This document shows positions 1 to 6,067 of a stretch of 8,182 nucleotides of DNA, piece by piece; position 1 is the first letter of the stretch; each line of letters opens with the position of its first letter. Origin of the DNA: BACL27 sp947488385. Lineage in GTDB: Bacteria > Actinomycetota > Acidimicrobiia > Acidimicrobiales > Ilumatobacteraceae. Where the stretch lies: contig CAXNMJ010000009.1 in assembly GCA_964203655.1 (NCBI GenBank), positions 1 to 8,182 on the forward strand. The letters run 5' to 3'. The position numbers were made by a program, and so were the translations under genes. The notes under the pieces were generated by a model. The model ran no database searches. It was not told where the DNA came from and saw only the letters and a program-made list of their open reading frames with translations.

Positions 1-27
1 GCCTCAGGCTCGATAGACAAAATGACC

Positions 28-33
28 TAAAAT
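28..33 (+). promoter_or_regulatory. Leaderless-type -10 box (TAAAAT) for the HPP gene
   Basis: TAAAAT matches TANNNT and lies 7 nt before the ATG at 41, so transcription would begin at or next to the start codon. There is no Shine-Dalgarno sequence in the 12 bases before the ATG. The -35 region is not recognisable. Other genes in the window share this spacing. Confidence 0.5.
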
Positions 34-40
34 TGCAGAA

Positions 41-545
41 ATGAAACTCTTTCCGTCACCTAAAGCCAAAAACAAAGACGCCGTGATTGGCGCTGTCGGT
101 GCTGCGCTCGGTATGGCAATTACATGGCTGGTTAGCGACGCATTGCTTGACAGCGTCGCGCCGATTCTCGTGCTGTCGATGGGTGCGACGGCGGTCATTT
201 TGTTCACTATGCCTACTGCGCCAGCGGCTCAACCAGTGCCCGTAATTCTCGCCCACTGTGTCGCAGCATTTTTGGGCGTTGCTTCAGCACAAATTTTTGA
301 CAACACGGCACTCGCAGTTGGCGTCGCCGTTGGTGTGCATGCTGGGTTGATGGTGCGCCTTGGCTACATGCACCCGCCAAGTGGTGGCACTGCACTGACT
401 GCAGTTATCGGCGGCGAGCGCGGTCACTGATCTTGGCTTTGAATTTATTTGGCGACCAGTTTTGCTGAATGCTGTGCTGCTCGTGTTGCTCGCCGTCGCG
501 ATCAACGCACCATTCAAGTGGCGTCGCTACCCCGCCAAAAACTAG
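41..545 (+). CDS. HPP-family integral membrane protein, frameshifted
   Basis: This is a small polytopic inner-membrane protein of the HPP family. Some members of the family (in cyanobacteria and chloroplasts) have been linked to nitrite transport; the substrate here is unknown. The reading frame from ATG 41 gives about four hydrophobic segments, the conserved stretch MGATAVILFTMPTAPAAQP (residues ~47-65) and the name-giving motif HPPSGGTALTAVIGG. It then hits TGA at 428-430. One base later the frame continues as SAVTDLGFEFIWRPVLLNA followed by a hydrophobic helix and ends at TAG 543-545. This is the expected HPP C-terminus. One extra base near 411-418, in a GCGGCG context, explains the break. 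Corrected, the protein is about 167 residues, a normal family length. The -10 box suggests a leaderless, single-gene transcript. The family call is firm; whether the break is real is not. Confidence 0.85.
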
Positions 546-567
546 TTTCGCTCGCGCAGCAGGCGAT

Positions 568-643
568 TGGCGCCCCCGGCATGAGTTGAACATGCGACCT
601 GCGGTTTAGGAAACCGTTGCTCTATCCACTGAGCTACGGGGGC
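568..643 (-). tRNA. tRNA-Arg(CCT), CCA encoded
   Basis: The minus strand folds as a full cloverleaf. The acceptor stem GCCCCCG pairs with CGGGGGC, and the D stem GCTC pairs with GAGC around an AGTGGATA loop. The anticodon loop TTCCTAA gives anticodon CCT, which reads AGG. The T stem GCATG pairs with CATGC around TTCAACT. The discriminator is G and CCA is encoded directly after it (568-570). The mature body is 571-643, 73 nt. The first anticodon-stem pair (27-43) is an A-C mismatch; the other four pair. A possible -10, TAGCAT at 652-657, lies just upstream. The gene faces HPP tail to tail. Confidence 0.93.
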
Positions 644-667
644 TCAAGATGATGCTAGACGGATTAG

Positions 668-1343
668 TTATCGAAAAGGTTTGCGGTCGATGAACGCCAA
701 CAAGATGAGCGTGGCGACGACGAGGCCGATTATTTGCATGACGATAAACATCGGCACCGACTCGCGTGCGATGCCCGCGAAAGATTCAGCTGAAACTACG
801 GGCGATCGACACGGCGGGATTAGCCAAAGATGTCGATGATGTGAACCAATAGGCACCGCCTATCCACACACCTACGGCAACTGGCACCGACTCGGGTCGT
901 GGACCACGAGAGATTAGAAAAATCACAAGCAACAAGCCAACGGTGGCGACAACTTCGCCGAGCCAGATGCCAGAGCCTTCGCGAATTTTTGTCGACGGCC
1001 CAAGAATGTCGAGACTAAACATTGAGTTAGCGATTGCCGCGCCAATGATGCCGCCGATTGTTTGGCTGATTGCATACGGCGCCAACTCGCGCCATGGTCG
1101 CGCGTCGAAAATGCAAGTTGCCGCAGTGACGACTGGGTTGAAGTGCGCACCCGAGATCGGACCAAACATCAAGATGAGTGCGATCAGCGCGCCGACTGTT
1201 GCGCCGGCGTTGGCGAGAAGTTGCAGCGCGACATCGTCAGTGAGATTTGTCGCCATGATGCCCGAGCCGACGACCGAAATGATCAGCAGTGCGGTGCCGA
1301 GTGCTTCGGCGAATAATCGCTTGATGAAATTTGTGGGTTGCAT
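668..1343 (-). CDS. aqpS: MIP/aquaporin channel, AqpS-like, frameshifted
   Basis: This is a membrane channel of the major intrinsic protein family. Beside arsenate reductase it probably lets arsenite leave the cell, as described for AqpS of Sinorhizobium; it could instead pass glycerol or water. The first half-repeat has HFNPV (Asn69) in place of NPA. The second has TSLANPAVS (Asn175). The position three residues after that Asn, usually the selectivity-filter Arg, is Val178, which suggests a wider pore. The frame from ATG 1343 stops at TGA 784-786 after ARSFS. The other frame continues as ESFAGIARESVPMFI, a last membrane helix and FIDRKPFR, ending in TAA at 668-670. One extra base near 788 explains this. 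The corrected length is about 224 residues. The gene starts 4 nt after the arsC stop, so the two are probably co-transcribed. Confidence 0.83.
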
Positions 1344-1347
1344 AGTT

Positions 1348-1773
1348 TTATTTCGTTTCGATGCCGAGGTCGTTGAGTAGTTCTACTACACGGCGGCGAA
1401 TCTCGTCGCGAATCGGTCGCACTGCCTCGACGCCGAGACCCGCTGGGTCTTCGAGCGCCCAGTCTTCATAGCGCTTGCCCGGAAAAATCGGGCACGCATC
1501 GCCACAACCCATCGTGATGACCGCATCGGCAGCCTTGCACGATGTTCGATGACAAACGGTTTCGGAAATTCGTTTGAGATATCGATGCCAACTTCGTTCA
1601 TCGCTTCGATTGCCGCAGCGTTGACCTCGCTGACCGGGGTCTGAGCCACCCGAATAAACATCGACGCGGTCTTGTGCGAGGTGGCGCACCCAGCCTGCAG
1701 CCATTTGCGACCGCCCCGCATTGTGCACGCAGACAAAAAGCACGGATGGTCTCTTGGTGTGCAAATTCGTCAC
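1348..1773 (-). CDS. arsC: Arsenate reductase ArsC (LMW phosphatase fold), two compensating frameshifts
   Basis: The enzyme reduces arsenate to arsenite in the cytoplasm. The anion-binding loop CVHNAGR (CX5R, Cys15 to Arg21) follows the first strand, and the C-terminal half has ITMGCGDACPIFPGKRYEDW and ALEDPAGLGVEAVRPIRDEI, typical of the thiol-coupled ArsC type. Whether thioredoxin or mycothiol is the partner cannot be read from the sequence. The middle (SEVNAAAIEAMNEVGIDISN, then EFPKPFVIEH) lies in another frame. An extra base in the G run 1636-1639 moves out of frame and a missing base near 1540-1552 moves back. Corrected, the protein is about 141 residues. I chose GTG 1773 because TACACT ends 6 nt before it; the upstream ATG at 1806 would add an unlikely 11-residue extension. 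The gene is followed at once by the aquaporin gene. Confidence 0.87.
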   Translation of the reverse strand: MTNLHTKRPSVLFVCVHNAGRSQMAAGWVRHLAQDRVDVYSGGSDPGQRGQRCGNRSDERSWHRYLKRISETVCHRTSCKAADAVITMGCGDACPIFPGKRYEDWALEDPAGLGVEAVRPIRDEIRRRVVELLNDLGIETK

Positions 1774-1779
1774 GTGCAA

Positions 1780-1785
1780 AGTGTA
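1780..1785 (-). promoter_or_regulatory. Leaderless-type -10 box (TACACT) for arsC
   Basis: On the minus strand TACACT is followed by TTGCAC and then GTG 1773. This is the same 6-nt spacing seen at the arsR-arsC fusion and aldehyde dehydrogenase genes. It supports the GTG start and means arsC-aqpS can be transcribed without the arsR-arsC promoter. No ArsR-type palindrome is seen here. Confidence 0.5.
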
Positions 1786-1853
1786 ATTCTCGCAATTTCG
1801 GCGCAAGAAAGTTTTCAGGTGAACACTCGGTTAACAGTCATTTGGCGATGCGA

Positions 1854-1859
1854 TAGGGT
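1854..1859 (+). promoter_or_regulatory. -10 box (TAGGGT) of the duplicated dehydrogenase fragment
   Basis: TAGGGT lies 6 nt before ATG 1866, matching TAGCCT before the intact gene at 2780. Both copies also have TGAAC and GGTTAA further upstream (1820-1824 and 1829-1834 here; 2736-2740 and 2745-2750 there). The homology therefore extends, diverged, into the promoter. Confidence 0.4.
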
Positions 1860-1979
1860 TTAGGCATGAAAACTTTCAATAACTACATCAATGGCAAAGA
1901 AGTTGCGGCGCGAGATGGTCGCACCACCCCGGTAATTGACCCAGTAACTGGCAAGCAATATGCGACAGCGGCATTCTCG
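1859..1979 (+). repeat. Direct repeat copy 1 (5' end of aldehyde dehydrogenase gene)
   Basis: This segment matches 2773-2893 at an offset of exactly 914 bases. Up to 1975 only two bases differ (1907 G versus A, 1919 T versus C), both third codon positions and silent. Past 1975 the sequences part. The repeat flanks the arsR-arsC module together with copy 2. No terminal inverted repeats or transposase accompany it. Confidence 0.93.
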
Positions 1980-2063
1980 TGTTCGAGTTTTCGATTATTT
2001 CATTCGAATCAGTATTTATGTTTCTCTCAATTGCTGTGTTCATTTCATTGCTCCTTTGAATAG
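1866..2063 (+). pseudogene. Truncated 5' fragment of the aldehyde dehydrogenase gene
   Basis: The first 36 codons encode MKTFNNYINGKEVAARDGRT and onward, identical in protein sequence to the intact dehydrogenase starting at 2780. After about 1975 the sequence becomes unrelated, and the frame runs on through about 27 unrelated codons to a stop at 2061-2063, inside the opposite-strand arsR-arsC fusion. The ALDH N-terminal strands without the cofactor or catalytic domain cannot be active. Because the only two differences are silent, this piece probably descends from a gene that was once under selection, for example another strain's copy. Confidence 0.85.
1972..2043 (-). pseudogene. Truncated start of a gene coupled to arsR-arsC, possibly acr3
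   Basis: On the minus strand an ATG at 2043 overlaps the TGA of the arsR-arsC fusion as ATGA, the usual sign of translational coupling. It opens a frame reading MNTAIERNINTDSNEIIENS followed by NTR. At about 1976 this runs into the antisense of the dehydrogenase fragment. A hydrophilic start of this kind fits the cytoplasmic N-terminus of an Acr3 arsenite exporter, and acr3 commonly sits in this operon position. The remaining 23 codons are too few to prove identity, so the product name is inference from position. The truncation itself is directly visible. Confidence 0.5.
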
Positions 2064-2690
2064 TTGAATTCGTTGTTCGAGTTGTTCAATCGTTTTGTCA
2101 AATGCACGCTTGGTGCCGGCCTGCACTGGGTCAAGAATCGACCAATGAGCGTCGACGTTGCTTTCACCGAGTTCGGCATATGCCGAGTCGCACACTGTGA
2201 TAACCGTTGCGTTTTCAAGATCACCTGCACTGACTTGTCGAGGTTTTCGGTTCGTGATTTTGAAACCGTGCTGCTTGGCTACATCAATTGTTAACGGATG
2301 AATACTTGCGCCTGGCCGTGTGCCGCAGCTCGACGCGTTGTCGCCAATGAGGTCATGCCAAATCGCAGTTGCAAGTTGCGAGCGAGCGATGTTCTCGGTG
2401 CACACAAAGACCACTCGCTTCAGAGTTTTCGGCGACTCAAACTGCGGCAAATTTTCGTGCCGTACCGATACAAAACGTTTGCGGGCATCAACTGAAGACT
2501 TGTTACGAGAAATCAAACCCACACTTTCGAGCACATCCAGATGATGTGCCAGAAGCGGCGAGGCGATTTCGAGATACTCACGAATTTCGTTGACCGTGCG
2601 ATCTGACTCGCTGGCGAATTTGACGATGCTCAGTCGAGCTTCATCACCAAGCGCCGCGTGCCTCGACGCTGAAAGCTTTTCACCTGCCAC
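2040..2690 (-). CDS. ArsR-ArsC fusion: HTH repressor joined to LMW-phosphatase-type arsenate reductase
   Basis: Residues ~5-80 form an ArsR-family winged helix-turn-helix (recognition region IASPLLAHHLDVLESVGLIS). Residues ~90-216 form an arsenate-reductase domain with the loop CTENIAR (Cys97 to Arg103), TVCDSAYAEL (Cys167) and HWSILDPVQAGTKRAFDKTI (general acid Asp187). Both halves are complete and in one frame. The N-terminal domain has no cysteine at all, so the classic ELCVCDL arsenite site is absent. Cys122 occupies a position where relatives usually have Ala (SCGTRPG instead of SAGTxPG). The likely role is to repress its own operon and reduce arsenate. The start is GTG 2690, with TATAGT six bases upstream and the palindrome 2705-2726 over the promoter. 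A coupled downstream gene is truncated. Confidence 0.88.
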   Translation of the reverse strand: MAGEKLSASRHAALGDEARLSIVKFASESDRTVNEIREYLEIASPLLAHHLDVLESVGLISRNKSSVDARKRFVSVRHENLPQFESPKTLKRVVFVCTENIARSQLATAIWHDLIGDNASSCGTRPGASIHPLTIDVAKQHGFKITNRKPRQVSAGDLENATVITVCDSAYAELGESNVDAHWSILDPVQAGTKRAFDKTIEQLEQRIQLFKGAMK

Positions 2691-2696
2691 ACCCCC

Positions 2697-2702
2697 ACTA
2701 TA
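2697..2702 (-). promoter_or_regulatory. Leaderless-type -10 box (TATAGT) for arsR-arsC
   Basis: On the minus strand TATAGT is followed by GGGGGT and then GTG 2690, which decides the start codon. The palindrome 2705-2726 begins 2 bp upstream and covers the spacer and -35 position, so a bound repressor would block RNA polymerase. Confidence 0.55.
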
Positions 2703-2704
2703 GT

Positions 2705-2726
2705 TATCTCAATAAATATTGAGATA
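2705..2726. promoter_or_regulatory. ArsR-type operator palindrome
   Basis: Two perfect 10-bp arms, TATCTCAATA and its reverse complement, are separated by only AA. The size, AT-richness and inner half-sites match operators of the ArsR/SmtB family. It lies in the core promoter of the arsR-arsC fusion, so autorepression is the natural reading. It also lies upstream of the divergent aldehyde dehydrogenase promoter, whose -10 is about 42 bp away. Confidence 0.75.
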
Positions 2727-2767
2727 CTTCAAACCTGAACTTTTGGTTAATTAATTGTCAAATGAGG

Positions 2768-2773
2768 TAGCCT
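2768..2773 (+). promoter_or_regulatory. Leaderless-type -10 box (TAGCCT) for aldehyde dehydrogenase
   Basis: TAGCCT lies 6 nt before ATG 2780. GGTTAA at 2745-2750, 17 bp upstream, is a candidate -35 and is conserved in the duplicated copy (1829-1834). No Shine-Dalgarno sequence of usual position is needed or seen. Confidence 0.5.
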
Positions 2774-2893
2774 TTAGGCATGAAAACTTTCAATAACTAC
2801 ATCAATGGCAAAGAAGTTGCAGCGCGAGATGGCCGCACCACCCCGGTAATTGACCCAGTAACTGGCAAGCAATATGCGACAGCGGCATTGTCG
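2773..2893 (+). repeat. Direct repeat copy 2 (start of the intact aldehyde dehydrogenase gene)
   Basis: This is the partner of 1859-1979, with two silent differences over the first 117 bases. This copy continues without interruption into the full gene, so it is the intact locus. Confidence 0.93.
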
Positions 2894-4204
2894 GGCCCAG
2901 CAGATGTAGACGACGCGATGAAGGCAGCAGCCGATGCGTTCGAGTCGTGGAAGCACTCGACACCATCTGTGCGTCAAAAGGCGATCAACGACATTGCCGA
3001 CGTGATGGAAAAGAACATGAACGAATTGATCGAAACCGAGATCGAAAACACCGGCAAACCGCGGGCTATCACCTTCAGCGAAGAAGTGCCGCCAATGATG
3101 GATCAGATTCGATTCTTTGCAGGTGCCGCGCGCATGCTCGAAGGCAAGAGCGCCGGCGAATACATGGCGAACTTCACCTCATATATACGACGCGAACCAA
3201 TCGGTGTTTGCGCACAAGTCGCCCCGTGGAACTACCCGTTGATGATGGGTGTATGGAAGTTCATTCCGGCGATTGCTGCTGGCAACACAACAGTTTTGAA
3301 GCCAAGCGACACAACGCCAGCCTCAACTGCGTTGATTGCAAAAATTGCGGGCGAAGTTTTGCCTCCAGGCGTATTGAACGTGATTTGCGGTGACCGCGAC
3401 ACTGGTCGCAGCATGATCGTGCACCCGACGCCAGGCATGGCATCAATCACCGGTTCGGTTCGCGCCGGCATGGAAGTCGCAGAGGCTGCATCAAAAAGTT
3501 TGAAGCGCGTGCAACTTGAATTAGGTGGCAAAGCACCAGTCATAATTTTTGACGACGCCGATATTGAACTTGCAGTCGAGACAATCGCCATGACGGGCTA
3601 TTTCAATGCTGGACAAGATTGCACGGCTGCAACGCGCGTGATCGCTGGTCCAAAAATTTATGGTGATTTTGTCGATGCGCTCGCTGAACAAGCCAAGAAA
3701 ACCAAAACTGGCAAACCAAACGAAGATGTGCTCTACGGACCGCTCAACAACGAAATGCACCTCAGCAAAGTCAAAGGCTTTGTTGATCGCACACCAAAGC
3801 ACGCCAAAGTTGTCGCTGGTGGTTCGCAAATTTCAGGACCGGGATATTTCTTTGAGCCGACAGTAATTTGTGATCTCAAACAAACTGATGAAATGATTCA
3901 AAACGAAATTTTCGGACCAGTCATCACCGTGCAGAAGTTCAGCGATGAGCAAGAAGCGTTGAAATGGGCAAACGGAATCGAATATGCCCTCGCCTCTTCA
4001 GTGTGGACACGCGACCTAGGCAAGGCGATGCGCATGACCAAGAACCTTGATTTTGGTTGCGTGTGGGTGAACACACACATACCGATGGTGGCCGAAATGC
4101 CACACGGTGGCTACAAAAAATCGGGCTACGGCAAAGATCTCTCGGCTTATGCGCTTGACGATTACACGCGCATCAAGCACGTGATGATCAATTTAAATAG
4201 CTAA
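2780..4204 (+). CDS. patD: NAD-dependent aldehyde dehydrogenase, gamma-aminobutyraldehyde dehydrogenase-like
   Basis: The enzyme oxidises an aldehyde to its acid in the cytoplasm, probably 4-aminobutanal to GABA in putrescine breakdown. At 474 residues it has the length of the E. coli enzyme. Visible features are APWNYPL (Asn151), the cofactor Lys174 in LKPSD, a SITGSV Rossmann-type loop (~222-227), the general base Glu247 in LELGGKAP, the nucleophile Cys281 in NAGQDCTAATR, and EIFGP (Glu376). The C-terminal EMPHGGYKKSGYGKDLSAYA and DDYTRIKHVM are characteristic of aminobutyraldehyde dehydrogenases. Betaine-aldehyde oxidation is the main alternative, given the betaine-type importer next door. 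It is one of the few intact long frames. It converges on proW and their stop codons overlap. Confidence 0.88.
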   Translation: MKTFNNYINGKEVAARDGRTTPVIDPVTGKQYATAALSGPADVDDAMKAAADAFESWKHSTPSVRQKAINDIADVMEKNMNELIETEIENTGKPRAITFSEEVPPMMDQIRFFAGAARMLEGKSAGEYMANFTSYIRREPIGVCAQVAPWNYPLMMGVWKFIPAIAAGNTTVLKPSDTTPASTALIAKIAGEVLPPGVLNVICGDRDTGRSMIVHPTPGMASITGSVRAGMEVAEAASKSLKRVQLELGGKAPVIIFDDADIELAVETIAMTGYFNAGQDCTAATRVIAGPKIYGDFVDALAEQAKKTKTGKPNEDVLYGPLNNEMHLSKVKGFVDRTPKHAKVVAGGSQISGPGYFFEPTVICDLKQTDEMIQNEIFGPVITVQKFSDEQEALKWANGIEYALASSVWTRDLGKAMRMTKNLDFGCVWVNTHIPMVAEMPHGGYKKSGYGKDLSAYALDDYTRIKHVMINLNS

Positions 4205-6067
4205 ACAGCGACTGGCGTTTGCAGGCGTTTGGCAGTTGCCTGCAACAAACGATCGAGAATCGTTGCCATAATCACAATTGCTAGGCCGACCTCTACACCG
4301 AGGCCCGAGTCTGGACCAGTGAGCGCCTCGATTGAGCGATAGCCAAGACCGCCGCCGCCGACCATCCCTGAAATAATTGCCATCGCCAAGACCATCATCA
4401 CCATTTGATTGATCGCCAAAATAATTGACGGCATCGCCAGTGGCACACGCACACCCCACAAAACTTGGCGCTGCGTTGCACCGAAAGTAATCGCAGCCTC
4501 GACTGATTCGTTGTTGACTTGGCGGATGCCAAGACTCGTGAGACGAATGCCCGGCGGAATTGCGTAGACAACCGCCGCGACGATGCCCGGCACAGGGCCA
4601 ACCGAAAAAATCATCACGAACGGAATTGCATAAACAAGATTCGGAATTGTTTGAAACGCATCGAGCACTGGCGAAATTATCGCTTCGATGCGCGGACGGC
4701 GACCGATCCAGATGCCGATCGGCAACGCGATCAGAATCGAGATGAACACAGCGACGACTGTCTGCGTGAGAGTGTCGACGGCGTCAAGCCACCTGCCGGT
4801 GAGACCGATGAATGTGACGCCGCACGCGGTGAATAGCGACAACTTCCAGCCGGCAACGTAAAACGCAAACGCGGCTGCGACGACGACAACCGCCTGCCAG
4901 GTGATCGTCTCGTTAAATAGTGTTTGCGCGCGAATAAGAATTTCGCGCACAATGAAATCGTTAAATGGCCGAGTGACAACATTAAAAGTTGTGCGAAACC
5001 ATTTGAAGCCTGTGTCGATCGGGTCGGCGAACGATGTGCCCCACGAAAACGGAAACTCAACCCAACCCAACAACCTGCCAACAACGGCGACAAGCGCGAG
5101 ACCAATTAGCGACATATATAAGGTGTTGCGTTTGATTCTGACTCGTCGCGCCCCGGGCGTTGAAACAAGCGACATGCTGACACGGTCGAGCACGAGCGCA
5201 ACCGCGACAACGGCAAGGCTGACGACAAGCCCGCGACCAGGTTCGAGACGGCGAACGGTCTGATTAATTTCTTGGCCGAGACCACCGGCGCCGACCAATG
5301 TTGCGATCACGACGATGCCGAGCGCCATCATCACGGTTTGATTGATGCCCGTGATTATTGACGGCACAGCAAGCGGCAACTGAACTTTTGCCAAAATCTG
5401 ACGTTTGGTTGCGCCGAACATTTGCGCTGCTTCGACTGCTGATCTTGGCACTTGCTGAATGCCGAGCGCCGTGAGTCGAACCATTGGTGGCAACGCGTAA
5501 ATCACTGTTGCGATCGCCGCTGGTGCTGGGCCGATGCCAAAAAACAAAACAATAGGGATTAGATAAACGGTTGCGGGCACTGTCTGCATGCCGTCCAAGA
5601 ATCGGGCGCAGCGCAACTTCAACGCGTGGCTTTAACGCCGCCAGCACACCAAGTGGCACGCCGATTAATACACAGATGAAAACAGCAACTGCCATCAGCG
5701 AGATTGTGACGATGCTTTCAGACCAGACGCCCACAACACCTGGGTAGATAACGGCAAAGGCTGTAAATGTCGCCAAACCCCAACGTCGGGTGCGCGCGAC
5801 AATTGCGAACACGATGATTGCCGGCACGAACCATGGCAGCCAAGTGAAAACTGATTCAACTAATTCGATACCGAATTCGACGACTGAAATAAACGGGTTC
5901 AATATGAATTCGAACATCCAGTGATCGTTGCGATTTTTGCGAACCCACGACTGAAGATTTGTGATCGGTTCGGCAAGACCGATGTTTAGCGAATCAGGAA
6001 ACCCACGTGTGCCCAGAGTTTGAGCAAGAATTATTAAGACAAACAGACCGCTTAATCGGCGTTTCAT
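4201..6067 (-). CDS. proW: Tandem-fused betaine/proline-type ABC permease (ProW-ProW), frameshifted
   Basis: This is the inner-membrane part of a quaternary-amine importer. The chain contains two complete permease domains in series. Domain 1 carries the EAA loop SAVEAAQMFGATKRQI (EAA ~212-214) and domain 2 carries ESVEAAITFGATQRQVLW (EAA ~523-525), each followed by PLA-PSI and a glycine-rich GGLG segment. A half-transporter normally needs two copies of one permease; here both are on one chain. From ATG 6067 the frame runs to ALRPIL and is then lost; the next frame resumes with DGMQTVPATVYLIP and runs to TAG at 4201. One extra base at 5595-5596 (CC for C) restores a 621-residue protein. The start overlaps the proV stop as ATGA, which implies coupled translation. 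Confidence 0.88.

Noticed and set aside
405..430. Programmed ribosomal frameshift in the HPP gene
   Set aside because: There is no slippery heptamer or obvious downstream structure, and five other indels in the window make sequence error the simpler explanation.
568..643. tRNA-Arg as the attachment site of an arsenic island
   Set aside because: Islands usually enter at the tRNA 3' end, which here faces HPP and not the ars genes. I see no second copy of the tRNA end and no integrase.
943..1380. Plus-strand open frame opposite the aquaporin gene
   Set aside because: It is a shadow of the real minus-strand gene, with low-complexity composition and no domain.
1774..1806. Longer ArsC starting at ATG 1806
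   Set aside because: The extra residues have no family counterpart, and the TACACT box with 6-nt spacing points to GTG 1773.
1787..1809. Inverted repeat TTCTCGC...GCAAGAA near the arsC -35 region as a second ArsR operator
   Set aside because: It has one mismatch, a 9-bp spacer and no likeness to the palindrome at 2705-2726.
1859..2893. A transposon or IS element bounded by the direct repeats
   Set aside because: There is no transposase and no terminal inverted repeat, and ~120-bp direct repeats are far longer than target-site duplications.
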